Positions 1 to 8,492 of a stretch of 40,568 nt of DNA are shown here, one piece after another. A program made the translations under genes and the position numbers. The stretch's first letter is position 1. Each line of letters begins with the position of its first letter. Origin of the DNA: an uncultured Holophagaceae bacterium (GTDB taxonomy: Bacteria > Acidobacteriota > Holophagae > Holophagales > Holophagaceae); the NCBI GenBank assembly GCA_903884655.1, contig CAISFO010000042.1, positions 1 through 40,568 on the forward strand. The letters are read 5' to 3'. The notes under the pieces were generated by a model that saw nothing but the letters and a program-made list of their open reading frames with translations, was not told the origin of the DNA and did not search any database.

Positions 1-2
1 CG

Positions 3-1001
3 GCCATCGCCATCCTGCCCGAGAACATGAGCCAGGAGCGCTTCACCAGGCTGGCGGAGATCGGCTCGGAAGTGATCGCCACCCCCGGCTGCGAAAGCAA
101 CGTGAAGGAGATCTACGACAAGTGCTGGGAGCTGAAGAAGGATCCCCGGCACCTGATCTTCAACCAGTTCGAGGAGTTCGGGAATCCCGTGTGGCACTAC
201 AACGTCACGGGCCCCGCCATCGAGGATGTCTTCAACAGCATCAAGACCGAGAAGACCCGCCTTGCCGCCTATGCGAGCGCCACGGGCAGCGCGGGCACCA
301 TCGCCGCCGGGGACTACCTCAAGACCCTGCATCTCGGCGCCAAGACCATCGCCACCGAGGCGATCCAGTGCCCCACGCTGCTCATGAACGGCTTCGGCGA
401 CCACCGCATCGAGGGCATCGGCGACAAGCACGTGCCCTGGGTCCATAACGTCCGCAACACCGACGCTGTGGCGGCCATCGATGACGAGGACTGCATGCGC
501 ATCTTGCGGCTCTTCAACGAGCCCGAGGGGCAGTGCTACCTGGCCAGCCTGGGCGTGGACCAGGACACCATCGCCAAGCTGGGCCTGCTGGGCATCAGCG
601 GCATCTGCAACATGCTGGCGGCCATCAAGGCGGCCAAGTACTTCGAGATGGACGAGAACGACGTGATCTTCACCATCTTCACGGACAGCGTGGAGATGTA
701 CCGGTCGCGGCTGGCCGAGCAGACCACCGAACACGGCGCCTTCACGGCCGTGGACGCCGCCAAGGCCCACATCGGCAGCCTGGAGCGCCAGGCCACGGAC
801 AACTTCAAGGAATTGACCTTCCCCGAGAAGAAAGCCATCCACAACCTGAAGTACTACACCTGGGTCGAGCAGCAGGGGAAGACTTACGAGGAGATCTGCG
901 CCCAGTGGGATCCCGAATACTGGCGCCGACTCTTCACCGAAGAAGCCGCCGAGTTCGACAAGCTGATCACCGCCTTCAACGCGGAGGTCGCCGCTTCCTA
1001 G
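3..1001 (+). CDS. PLP-dependent lyase/cysteine synthase-like enzyme, 5'-truncated by window edge
   Basis: The reading frame is open from base 3 and enters coding sequence mid-protein (AIAILPEN then MSQERF), so the true start lies upstream and the PLP-binding lysine is not visible. The visible 333 residues look like fold-type II PLP enzymes (cysteine synthase/tryptophan synthase beta family). A Gly/Ser-rich SATGSAGTIAAGD stretch resembles the phosphate-binding loop, and TPGCESNVKEIYDKC matches the variant of this family that I associate with purine-degradation gene sets. Seven bases separate its stop from ssnA, so the two are probably co-transcribed. Known of the family: beta-elimination or replacement on amino acids. 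The exact substrate cannot be read here. Diaminopropionate ammonia-lyase (YgeX) is a neighbour of ssnA in E. coli, but this protein does not look like a plain YgeX. Confidence 0.8.
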   Translation, partial: AIAILPENMSQERFTRLAEIGSEVIATPGCESNVKEIYDKCWELKKDPRHLIFNQFEEFGNPVWHYNVTGPAIEDVFNSIKTEKTRLAAYASATGSAGTIAAGDYLKTLHLGAKTIATEAIQCPTLLMNGFGDHRIEGIGDKHVPWVHNVRNTDAVAAIDDEDCMRILRLFNEPEGQCYLASLGVDQDTIAKLGLLGISGICNMLAAIKAAKYFEMDENDVIFTIFTDSVEMYRSRLAEQTTEHGAFTAVDAAKAHIGSLERQATDNFKELTFPEKKAIHNLKYYTWVEQQGKTYEEICAQWDPEYWRRLFTEEAAEFDKLITAFNAEVAAS

Positions 1002-1007
1002 CCGCAG

Positions 1008-2345
1008 ATGCCCATGTCCACCCGCATCCTCATCCACAACGGCACGATCCTCACCTTCGGCGCTCCCTGCCGGGTGCTGGAGGGGCAGGCCCTGCTCATC
1101 GAAGCAGGCCGCATCGCCCGGATCGCGTCAAGGGAGGCCATTCCTGGCCCCTTCGACAAGGTGATCGATGCGGGTGGCCAGGTGCTCATGCCGGGCCTGG
1201 TGAATGCGCACATGCACTTCTATTCGACGCTGGTGCGGGGGCTGGGCAAGATGGCCCCCAGCGCCAACTTCCAGGAAGTGCTCGACCACCTCTGGTGGCG
1301 CCTCGACCGCCAGCTGAGCCTGGACGATGTGGAAGTCAGTGCCCAGGTGATCCTGCTGGAGGCCATCCGCAAGGGCACCACCACCCTGGTGGACCATCAC
1401 GCCAGCCCCCACGCCATTACCGGCTCGCTAGACCGCATCGCCCAGGCGGTCAAGGCCTCGGGCCTGCGGGCCTGCCTCTGCTACGAGGTCTCCGACCGGG
1501 ACGGGGCGGCCATCGCCACCGAAGGCCTGGAGGAGAACACCCGTTTCGCCCAGCGCTGCGCCGCAGACCGGGATCCCCAGCTCCGCGCCCTCTTCGGCCT
1601 CCATGCCGCCTTCACCCTGTCGGACGCTACCCTGGACCGGGCCGCGGCCCTGGGCCGGGACCTGGGCATCGGTTTCCATGTGCATGTGGCCGAGGCGGCC
1701 TCGGATGTGGCGGTCAACCTCCAGCAGCACGGGCTCACCCCCACGGCGCGGCTGCAGGCCCATGGGCTGCTGGGCCCAGGCAGCATCGCGGCCCACGCGG
1801 TGCATATGACCGATGCGGACATCGACCTGCTGGCCGCCTCGAATACCTTCGTGGCCCACAATCCCCAGTCCAATCTCAACAACGCCGTGGGCATCGCCGA
1901 CCTGCTGAAGCTCACCACCCGGGGCGTGCGAGTCGGACTCGGCACGGACGCCATGACCGTGAACATGCTGGAAGAGGCCCGCGTGGCCCTGTGGGCCCAG
2001 CACCTGCGTCAGGAGAACCCCAGCTGCGGCTTCATGGAGATCGCCAACACGCTCTTCGTGCGCAATCCAGAACTGGCCAGCCAGCTCTGGGGCTTCCCTT
2101 TGGGCACTATCCAGGAGGGCGCCGCCGCCGACCTCATTCTGGTGGACTACCATCCGCCCACGCCCCTGAATGGCGACACGGTGCTGGGACACCTGATCTT
2201 CGGCCTCTCCCAGGCCACCGTGGACACCACCATCTGCGCCGGCCGCGTGCTGATGGAAGGCAAGCGCCTCGCCATCGATCTGGACGAGGCCGAACTGGCT
2301 GCCCGCAGCCGAGCCCTGGCCGAGCGTCTGTGGGACAGGTTCTAG
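1008..2345 (+). CDS. ssnA: Putative aminohydrolase SsnA (amidohydrolase superfamily)
   Basis: A 445-residue cytosolic metal-dependent hydrolase of the TRZ/ATZ/chlorohydrolase group. The metal-site motifs are present in order: NAHMH at residues 66-70, HVHVAE around 224-229, AHAVH around 262-266, and GTDAM with the catalytic Asp near 313. A C-terminal strand returns to the N-terminal beta-sandwich domain, as in guanine/cytosine deaminases. SsnA proteins are predicted deaminases of purine-like compounds and sit in purine catabolic clusters; the exact substrate is unproven. The start is the first of two close ATGs (1008, 1014), with no strong ribosome site, which suits translation coupled to the PLP enzyme ending seven bases upstream. 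A nucleoside ABC importer follows after about 100 bp. Confidence 0.88.
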   Translation: MPMSTRILIHNGTILTFGAPCRVLEGQALLIEAGRIARIASREAIPGPFDKVIDAGGQVLMPGLVNAHMHFYSTLVRGLGKMAPSANFQEVLDHLWWRLDRQLSLDDVEVSAQVILLEAIRKGTTTLVDHHASPHAITGSLDRIAQAVKASGLRACLCYEVSDRDGAAIATEGLEENTRFAQRCAADRDPQLRALFGLHAAFTLSDATLDRAAALGRDLGIGFHVHVAEAASDVAVNLQQHGLTPTARLQAHGLLGPGSIAAHAVHMTDADIDLLAASNTFVAHNPQSNLNNAVGIADLLKLTTRGVRVGLGTDAMTVNMLEEARVALWAQHLRQENPSCGFMEIANTLFVRNPELASQLWGFPLGTIQEGAAADLILVDYHPPTPLNGDTVLGHLIFGLSQATVDTTICAGRVLMEGKRLAIDLDEAELAARSRALAERLWDRF

Positions 2346-2443
2346 AATGAGGAACGTCCGCACCCCGTGAACCGTTTGATCTTCCCCCCCAGCAGTCACC
2401 TTTCACCCTCGGGACTCCGGTCCCGGCCAGACAGGAGCACAGC

Positions 2444-3451
2444 ATGAAGAACTCCCTCCAGACTGCCCTCACCGCCACGGTCTTCCTCGGCCTCCTCTGC
2501 GGCAACGCCCAGGCGGCACCTGCGGCCAAGGTCAAGATCGCCCTCATCGTGGAATCCACGGTGGATGACAAGGGCTGGTGCCAGTCCATGCACGACGCCA
2601 TCCTGGCGGTGCAGAAGAAGCACGGCGTGGCCAACATCGAATACAGCCACAGCGAGAAGATGAAGCCGGTGGATGCCGGTTCCGCCGCCCGCCAGTACGC
2701 CTCCAAGGGTTTCGACATCATCATCTGCCACGGGGCCCAGTACAACAACCTGGTCACCGAGATGTCCGGCGTCTTCCCCAACACCACCTTCGCCTATGGC
2801 ACCAGCGCCAACATCGGCCCCAAGAACGTCTTCACCTACACGCCCTTCAGTGAAGAGACCGGCTACCTGAACGGGATCATCGCCGGGATGGTCACCAAGA
2901 CCAACAAGATCGGCAACGTGGGTCCGGTGGACGGGGGCGACTCCGCCCGCTACACCCGCGGCTTCCTGCTGGGCGTGAAGGCGGCCAATCCCAGTGCCTC
3001 GGTCCGGGTGGCCTTCACCGGCAGCTTCGGTGATTTCGTCAAGGCCGGCGAGCTGGCCCAGACTCAGCTGAAGGATGGCGCAGACGTCCTGACCGGTTCC
3101 GCCCAGCAGGCCATCGGGGCCCTGCGGGCCGTGGCCGCGGCGCCCGCCGGCATCTACTGGGTGGGCCAGGATACGGCGCAGCTGGGCATGCCTGAGGCCA
3201 CGCGGGTCCTCGCCGCCTGCAGCTACAACTACGCGGCGGTGGTGGAAGCCCTCATCGCCAAGCGCGCCGCCGGCGTCAAGGGTGGCGAAAGCCTGCCCCT
3301 CCAGTTCTCGAACGGCGGCTTCCGGTTCGAATTCAATTCGAAGATGGATGCCAAGGTCCTCACCCCCGCCATCAAGAAGGCGGTGGAGAAGGCCAAGGCT
3401 GACCTGACCTCCGGCAAGCTCAAGCTCGACTGGAAGGCCATCAAGCTTTAA
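2444..3451 (+). CDS. BMP-family ABC transporter substrate-binding protein (nucleoside importer)
   Basis: A 335-residue periplasmic binding protein of the Bmp/PnrA/Med family, which captures purine nucleosides for the ABC importer encoded just downstream. The N-terminus is a signal peptide (MKNSLQ, hydrophobic run, then AQA/AP near residue 24). A Cys lies at LLCG, but -1 is Leu, so it is not a good lipobox and signal peptidase I cleavage is more likely. Family features include the N-terminal VKIALIVESTVDDKGWCQSM strand-loop, the FDIIICHGAQY segment and the repeated Rossmann-like lobes. GGAG sits a few bases before the ATG. It is separated from the ATPase gene by a 154-bp spacer holding an inverted-repeat element. 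Confidence 0.9.
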   Translation: MKNSLQTALTATVFLGLLCGNAQAAPAAKVKIALIVESTVDDKGWCQSMHDAILAVQKKHGVANIEYSHSEKMKPVDAGSAARQYASKGFDIIICHGAQYNNLVTEMSGVFPNTTFAYGTSANIGPKNVFTYTPFSEETGYLNGIIAGMVTKTNKIGNVGPVDGGDSARYTRGFLLGVKAANPSASVRVAFTGSFGDFVKAGELAQTQLKDGADVLTGSAQQAIGALRAVAAAPAGIYWVGQDTAQLGMPEATRVLAACSYNYAAVVEALIAKRAAGVKGGESLPLQFSNGGFRFEFNSKMDAKVLTPAIKKAVEKAKADLTSGKLKLDWKAIKL

Positions 3452-3460
3452 AAAAACTCA

Positions 3461-3559
3461 CCGCCAAGACACCAGGTTTCTGCTGGTCTCGCGTATCGCC
3501 TCAGGTGATACCGAGAAGAACCGCAACACAAGTTTCTGCATTTCTTGGTGTCTTGGCGG
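3461..3559. repeat. Inverted-repeat element with nested hairpin (CCGCCAAGACACCA arms)
   Basis: Perfect 14-bp inverted arms, CCGCCAAGACACCA (3461-3474) and TGGTGTCTTGGCGG (3546-3559), enclose about 70 bp. The centre holds its own stem: TCTCG plus GTATCGCC (3487-3500) against GGTGATAC plus CGAGA (3504-3516), with one bulged C and one G-U pair around a TCA loop. TTTCTGC occurs just inside both arms. The element fills most of the gap between the binding-protein stop and the ATPase start, so it would be transcribed within the importer operon. It could lower expression of the membrane components relative to the binding protein, as REP-type hairpins do in other ABC operons (inference). Confidence 0.75.
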
Positions 3560-3605
3560 AGAATTCGTGATTTCCATCGATCTGCCCCTCCGACCGGATT
3601 GATCC

Positions 3606-5192
3606 ATGACTGCCGTGCCTGAGCCCATCTCCGACCTCCAGCTGGAAGGCATCACCAAGCGCTGTCCCGGGGTGCTCGCCTGCGATGGCATCTCGCTCCA
3701 GGTGCGGCGGGGCGAGGTGCTGGCCCTGGTGGGGGAGAACGGGGCAGGGAAGACCACCCTCATGAACATCATCATGGGGCTCTACCGACCGGACTCCGGC
3801 AGCATCCGCGTCAATGGCGAAGAAGTCCATTTCCGGGCCCCCGGGGATGCCTACGCCCGGGGCATCGGGATGGTGCACCAGCATTTCATGCTCGTGCCCA
3901 ACATGACCGTGGCCGAGAACCTGGCCCTGGGCTTGAAGAACCTCCACCACTTCCTGCGCCTGGACCTCAAGGGTGCCGCCCAGAAGATCCGCGAGGTCTC
4001 GGAACGCTACGAGCTTCCCGTGAATCCTGACGCCTACATCTGGCAGCTGTCCGTGGGCGAGCAGCAGCGGGTGGAGCTGGTGAAGACGCTGTGCCTCGGC
4101 GCGCGGCTGCTCATCCTGGACGAGCCCACCTCCGCCCTCACGCCCCAGGAGACCGACGACCTCATCGAACGTCTCCAGCGCATGGCCTCCGAGCTCGCCA
4201 TCATTTTCATCAGCCACAAGCTTAACGAAGTGAAGGCCCTGTCCGATCGAGTATCGATCCTGCGGCACGGGGCCGTGGTCTTCAACGGGCAGACGGCGAA
4301 CCACGAGCCTGCGGAGCTGGCCGCGCTCATGACGGGCCATGAAGTGACCCTCCCCCGCAACGAAGGCAGTGGACTGCAAGGTGAGCCCCTCCTGACCGTC
4401 AAGAAACTTTGCGTGCGCGGCGACCGGGGCAACCTGGCCCTCGATGGCCTCGATCTGGAACTGCGGGAGGGTGAAGTCCTCGGCCTGGCCGGGGTTTCGG
4501 GCAATGGCCAGCGGGAGCTCGCCGACGCCCTGGCGGGGCTGCGTCCCGTGGAATCCGGCGAGATCCGCTTCAACGGCCGAGACCTCGCCAACCGCTCGCC
4601 CCGCGAGATCATTGACGCAGGCATGGGCTATGTACCTGAGGACCGGCAGACCGAAGGCATCGTCCCCTCCTTCTCCATCAAGGACAACCTCATCCTCAAG
4701 GACTTCGCCGCGAAGCAGTTCAGCCGGTGGTCCTTCCTCGCCCGCAAGGCCATCGACAGGAACGCCGAGGTGCTGAAGGAGCAGTTCGATATCCGCTGCC
4801 CAGGCACCAGCACCGCCGCCGGCTCCCTGTCCGGCGGCAACATCCAGAAGGTCATCCTGGCCCGGGAGATCTCCCGGGGACCCAAGGCCCTGGTGGCGGT
4901 CTACCCCACCCGGGGCATCGACATGGGCGCCCAGGAGTTCATCCACTCCCAGCTGCTGGAGCGCCGCCGGGAAGGGATCGGCATCGTGCTGATCTCCGAA
5001 GAACTGGAAGAGGTCATGAACCTTTCGGATCGCATCGCCGTGATCTACAAGGGCCGGATCCTCAAGGTCCTCCCGGCGGTGGAGGCCACCAGGGAGCGCC
5101 TGGGCATCCTCATGGCCGGGCTGGTGGACCCGGACCCCCCACCGGCCGCTGACGCACCCTCCATCCCCGCGGCCGGAGCTGCCCATGAATAA
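3606..5192 (+). CDS. Nucleoside ABC importer ATP-binding protein (two ABC domains)
   Basis: A 528-residue tandem ATPase of the sugar/nucleoside (CUT2, NupO/YufO) type that powers uptake with the two permeases downstream. The first domain is complete: Walker A GENGAGKT (43-50), signature LSVGEQQ (148-154), Walker B LLILDEPTS (168-176), switch His in ISHK. The second has the family's degenerate P-loop GVSGNGQR (296-303), signature LSGGNIQK (408-415) and YPTRGID in place of a standard Walker B. That asymmetry is normal for this family, so one competent hydrolysis site is expected. The stop overlaps the start of the first permease by 8 bp, which implies translational coupling. Confidence 0.93.
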   Translation: MTAVPEPISDLQLEGITKRCPGVLACDGISLQVRRGEVLALVGENGAGKTTLMNIIMGLYRPDSGSIRVNGEEVHFRAPGDAYARGIGMVHQHFMLVPNMTVAENLALGLKNLHHFLRLDLKGAAQKIREVSERYELPVNPDAYIWQLSVGEQQRVELVKTLCLGARLLILDEPTSALTPQETDDLIERLQRMASELAIIFISHKLNEVKALSDRVSILRHGAVVFNGQTANHEPAELAALMTGHEVTLPRNEGSGLQGEPLLTVKKLCVRGDRGNLALDGLDLELREGEVLGLAGVSGNGQRELADALAGLRPVESGEIRFNGRDLANRSPREIIDAGMGYVPEDRQTEGIVPSFSIKDNLILKDFAAKQFSRWSFLARKAIDRNAEVLKEQFDIRCPGTSTAAGSLSGGNIQKVILAREISRGPKALVAVYPTRGIDMGAQEFIHSQLLERRREGIGIVLISEELEEVMNLSDRIAVIYKGRILKVLPAVEATRERLGILMAGLVDPDPPPAADAPSIPAAGAAHE

Positions 5193-6297
5193 GCAGAAGG
5201 CCCTGTTCGCCGGAGTGGTCGTTCTCGTGGTCGCCATGGTCGCGGCGCTGCTCGTGGCCCTGGTGCTCCTCTCCATCGGGGCCAGTCCCCTCGAGACCTA
5301 CAAGACCATCCTCACCGGACCTCTCTCCGACCTGTTCGGGGTGACCGAAGTCATGGTGCGCGCCGTCCCGCTGATGCTGGTGGGCCTGGGCATCGCCATC
5401 TCCTTCCGCAGCGGCATCCTCAACATCGGCGCCGAAGGCCAGATCCAGATGGGGGTCATCGCGGCCACGGCGGTGGCCCTGGCCCTGCCGGGGCAGCCCA
5501 AGGCGGTCCTCCTGCCCCTGGCGCTGCTGGCGGGGGCCCTGGGCGGGGCCATCTGGGGCGGCATCGCCGGCTGGCTGCGGGCCCGTCTCCAGGTGAACGA
5601 GATCCTCAGCACGGTGATGCTCAACTACATCGCCGCCCAGATCTACACCTTCCTGCTGCGGGGCCCCATGCTGGATCCCAACGAGCTGGAGACCGGCTCG
5701 GGCACACCGCAGTCCATGCGCCTGCCGGACGCCGCCTTCCTCGACTACCTGGTGCCGGGCACCCGCCTGCACACGGGCCTCATCCTGGCCCTGGTGGCGG
5801 CGGTCCTGGTCTGGGTACTGCTGTGGAAGACCACCCTCGGCTACCGCATGCGCGCCGCGGGGGCAGGGGCCAAGGCCGCCCGTTACGCCGGCATTCCCGT
5901 GGAGCGCTACCTCATCATCGCCATGCTCCTGGCCGGTGGCTTCGCGGGCCTGGCCGGGGCCGTGGAAGTGACCGGCGTCCACCACCGCGCCATCGAGGGC
6001 ATTTCGTCGGGCTACGGGTTTGCCGGCATCGTCGTGGCCCTCTTCGGTGGCCTCCATCCCGGAGGCATCGTGCCCAGCGCCGTCTTCTTCGGCATCCTGC
6101 TCATCGGGGCCGACATGACCCAGCGCACCACTGCGGTGCCCGCGAACATGGTGCTGGTGCTGCAGGGCGTGATCATCCTCTCCATCGTGTCCGCCCAGAG
6201 CTTCCTGCGGAACCCGTACGCCCAGGAGCGGTTGCTGCGGTGGCTGGCGAGGTTCCTGCCTGGAGCCTCCAGTGAGCAGAAGGGAGGCCAGCCGTGA
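5185..6297 (+). CDS. Nucleoside ABC importer permease 1 (NupP-like)
   Basis: A 370-residue inner-membrane permease of the BPD_transp_2 family with about nine to ten hydrophobic segments, the first at residues 8-32. Family-typical pieces are ISFRSGILNIGAEGQIQMG in the first third and GYRMRAAGAGAKAARYAGI, a cytoplasmic loop that contacts the ATPase. It forms the translocation path together with the next gene. It overlaps the ATPase gene by 8 bp upstream and the second permease by 4 bp (6294-6297) downstream, so these three genes form one tightly coupled unit. Confidence 0.92.
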   Translation: MNKQKALFAGVVVLVVAMVAALLVALVLLSIGASPLETYKTILTGPLSDLFGVTEVMVRAVPLMLVGLGIAISFRSGILNIGAEGQIQMGVIAATAVALALPGQPKAVLLPLALLAGALGGAIWGGIAGWLRARLQVNEILSTVMLNYIAAQIYTFLLRGPMLDPNELETGSGTPQSMRLPDAAFLDYLVPGTRLHTGLILALVAAVLVWVLLWKTTLGYRMRAAGAGAKAARYAGIPVERYLIIAMLLAGGFAGLAGAVEVTGVHHRAIEGISSGYGFAGIVVALFGGLHPGGIVPSAVFFGILLIGADMTQRTTAVPANMVLVLQGVIILSIVSAQSFLRNPYAQERLLRWLARFLPGASSEQKGGQP

Positions 6298-7244
6298 ACA
6301 TGGGCGTCGGCATCTACAATGTCCTCTGTCTGGCAGTGCCCTTCTCCGTGGCGATCCTGGTGGCCGCCCTGGGGGAGAACTTCAACCAGCGGGCGGGAGT
6401 CTTCAACCTGGGCTGCGACGGCATCATGTGCATGGGGGCCTTCCTGGGCTTCATGCTGCCCTACTCGGTGAAGACGGGCGCGCTGGCGCCCTACGGCAAC
6501 CTCCTGGGGTTGGCGTGCGCCATGGCCGTCGGGGCCGCTTTCGGTCTCCTGTTCGCCCTGGTGACGGTGACCTTCCGGGCCTCCCAGGGCATCGCCGGCA
6601 TCGGCCTCCAGATGCTGGGCTGGGGCCTTTCCGGCACCTTGTTCCGCCATTTCGTGGGAGGCGTCACCGGCGTGGAAGGGATCGCGTCCATGCCTATTCC
6701 GGGGCTGTCGAAAATCCCCTTCCTGGGCGGTGTCCTCTTCAGCCACAACCCCCTCGCCTATGTGGCGTTCCTGCTGGTGCCGGCCAGCTGGTTCCTGCTC
6801 TACAAGACCCCCTGGGGGCTCAAGGTCCGGGCGGTGGGGACCCACCCCCGGGCCGCGGACACCATGGGCATCCGCGTGGATCGCACCCGCTACCAGGCCC
6901 TCATGCTGGGCGGGGCGATGGCGGGGCTGGCGGGGGCCTACCTGTCGCTCTGCCAGGCCAAGATGTTCTCCGATGACCTGGTGGCTGGCCGGGGCTTCAT
7001 CGCGGTGGCTCTGGTCTACTTTGGGCGCTGGAGTCCGCTGGGCATCCTGGGCGGCGCGCTGCTCTTCAGCATCGCCCAGTCCTTCCAGCTCTCCATGCAG
7101 GTGTGGGGCATCAAGTTCCCCTACGAGTTCGCGGTGATGCTGCCCTACGTCCTGGTCATCGTGGTCCTCGCGCTGGCCCGGAAGGCCCGGCAGCTGGGCC
7201 CCACGGACCTGGGCAAGCCCTACAACCGCGAGATGCGCTTCTGA
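6294..7244 (+). CDS. Nucleoside ABC importer permease 2 (NupQ-like)
   Basis: A 316-residue second permease of the same importer. It starts with GTG at an overlap with permease 1. It has several hydrophobic helices, the family motif GENFNQRAGVFNLGCDGIMCMGAF near the N-terminus and the ATPase-contact loop GLKVRAVGTHPRAADTMGI. Pairing of two different permeases with a double ATPase and a BMP protein is the standard composition of bacterial purine-nucleoside importers (B. subtilis NupNOPQ). Location next to ssnA, uraA and a purine-type deaminase supports nucleoside or nucleobase uptake rather than sugar uptake. Confidence 0.92.
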   Translation: MNMGVGIYNVLCLAVPFSVAILVAALGENFNQRAGVFNLGCDGIMCMGAFLGFMLPYSVKTGALAPYGNLLGLACAMAVGAAFGLLFALVTVTFRASQGIAGIGLQMLGWGLSGTLFRHFVGGVTGVEGIASMPIPGLSKIPFLGGVLFSHNPLAYVAFLLVPASWFLLYKTPWGLKVRAVGTHPRAADTMGIRVDRTRYQALMLGGAMAGLAGAYLSLCQAKMFSDDLVAGRGFIAVALVYFGRWSPLGILGGALLFSIAQSFQLSMQVWGIKFPYEFAVMLPYVLVIVVLALARKARQLGPTDLGKPYNREMRF

Positions 7245-7284
7245 TTCACCCTGCATCTTCACCAGACAACGAAGAGGCAATGCC

Positions 7285-7656
7285 ATGACCTTCCCCATCG
7301 AGACCCTCCTCCAGGCCCTCCGCCAGGCCTATCCCACGTCCCATGTGCGGCTGCTGCCCGAGCCGGCCATGTTCCTCCGGAGCAACCTGGGGCGCAGCTA
7401 CACCGCCGAAGGCATGCAGATCGTGTCCCTGGAGGGTGCCCTGGACTACGCTCAGGCCTACATGAACGGGCTGACGGAGCGGGCCCAGGCCACGGAGGGG
7501 TTCGAACTCAACGCCGAGCATCCCTGGATCATCGGGGTGTTCCCAGGCAACGCCTCATCCTCGCCTCTGATATTCATTTTCGGAAACATCATTCGCTACG
7601 GCAAGGAAGCGTGGGTGGAGGTGGGCTTCCCCACTTACGAGAATTTGGAGTTCTAG
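7285..7656 (+). CDS. Hypothetical protein, 123 aa
   Basis: I do not recognise this family. The gene starts at ATG 7285 after a GAGGCAATGCC stretch that offers a weak ribosome site, 40 bp after the second permease, so it is plausibly the last gene of the importer operon. The protein is soluble-looking, with no signal peptide or clear membrane helix. The N-terminal half is helical and Leu/Ala-rich (IETLLQALRQAY). The C-terminal half has alternating hydrophobics (WIIGVFPG, PLIFIFGNII, WVEVGFP) that suggest a small alpha/beta domain. GC-rich codon use continues until about 7560, where codons become slightly less GC-biased. It could be an accessory or immunity-like small protein; no function is assigned. 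Confidence 0.6.
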   Translation: MTFPIETLLQALRQAYPTSHVRLLPEPAMFLRSNLGRSYTAEGMQIVSLEGALDYAQAYMNGLTERAQATEGFELNAEHPWIIGVFPGNASSSPLIFIFGNIIRYGKEAWVEVGFPTYENLEF

Positions 7657-7757
7657 AATTCATCCAGGAATTCCAAGACAAGGACATTGGAACGATTATC
7701 CGAAGGCTCGCCGATCACCTGTGAGCGCGGCCAATCCAGAGTGCTAAAGATTCTGGT

Positions 7758-7912
7758 AACCACCGATAAACACCGATGAACACCGATAAAAGAATGACAA
7801 CTGATCCATAGCCAGAGGCATGGCATCAGTGCCTGCCAATCAAAGGGGCAACATCAATCTCCTTCGGTCCTCTTCTTTCTATATCAGCTTTTTTCGGTGT
7901 TCATCGGTGGTT
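7758..7912. repeat. Inverted element with tandem CACCGATRAA decamers
   Basis: The left arm holds three tandem decamers of CACCGAT[A/G]AA (7761-7790) preceded by AAC. The right arm (7894-7912) is the reverse complement of about two such units, ending TCATCGGTGGTT. The roughly 100-bp centre is less GC-rich than its surroundings and contains ACTGATCCAT ... ATGG-ATCAGT, which can fold into a hairpin. It lies in the 329-bp gap (7657-7985) between two convergent genes, with no other gene seen there. The same decamer word occurs again at 16611-16640. It might act as a bidirectional terminator, but it lacks a classical GC stem followed by a U-tract. Confidence 0.75.
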
Positions 7913-7985
7913 CAAATGCAGTTGAGCTTTTCTATAGCACTTCGCGGTGGACGTTCTTTCCCTTGATGAGCCGAAGGAACCAGAG

Positions 7986-8468
7986 TCAGCGCTTCCAGAA
8001 CGTCCAGTGCAGCTCGGCGATCTCGGCTTCCACGGCCTCGACGGGGCCGATGACAGGGATCTCCTTTTGCCCCCGGGCGAACAGGTCCCGGCACGGCAGG
8101 TCCAGGGTGGGGTTTTCGGGGTTGTCCCCGGTGAAGGCGAGGAGGCGACGCTCGTCCATGCCGTACACCAGACGGCCGATATTGGCCCAGTACATGGCTC
8201 CGGCGCACATGGCGCAGGGTTCCACCGTCGTGTAGAGGGTGCAGCCTGCAAGGTAGTCATCGGCGTAGGTGGCTTCGGCGGTTCGGGCCAGCGCGGCTTC
8301 GGCGTGGTTGACGCGGCTGAGGTTCCCCTGCTCCAGCAGGACCGTTTCGTGGTCCGGCGCCACGAGGATCGCCCCGAAGGGATGATGGCCGGCATCCGCG
8401 GCCCGCTTCGCCACTGCGTTGGCGTGGCGAAGATGTCGGATGACCTGCTCAGAGGTCGGCGCGGACAT
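7986..8468 (-). CDS. Guanine-deaminase-like nucleoside/nucleobase deaminase
   Basis: A 160-residue zinc deaminase of the CDA/TadA fold. The catalytic motif NHAE (His ligand plus catalytic Glu, about residues 54-57) and the second zinc motif PCAMC (about 88-92) are intact. GAMYWANIGRLVYG after the zinc motif resembles bacterial GuaD (guanine to xanthine) more than tRNA-editing TadA, so a free nucleobase substrate is favoured. The start is ATG 8468 with GGGAG about six bases upstream. It follows the RpiR regulator by 24 bp on the same strand and is probably the last gene of a uraA-rpiR-deaminase operon. Substrate assignment is inference; the family also includes cytosine and other deaminases. 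Confidence 0.85.
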   Translation of the reverse strand: MSAPTSEQVIRHLRHANAVAKRAADAGHHPFGAILVAPDHETVLLEQGNLSRVNHAEAALARTAEATYADDYLAGCTLYTTVEPCAMCAGAMYWANIGRLVYGMDERRLLAFTGDNPENPTLDLPCRDLFARGQKEIPVIGPVEAVEAEIAELHWTFWKR

Positions 8469-8492
8469 GCGTACTCCCTTTGATCCTTGGCC

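Noticed and set aside
533..2350. 605-codon + strand frame overlapping the PLP enzyme and ssnA
   Set aside because: Out-of-frame Pro/Arg/Gly-rich translation; ssnA in the other frame has all catalytic motifs.
7758..7790. Possible CRISPR-like array
   Set aside because: Units are 10 bp, directly adjacent with no spacers, and inverted downstream; no cas gene is present.
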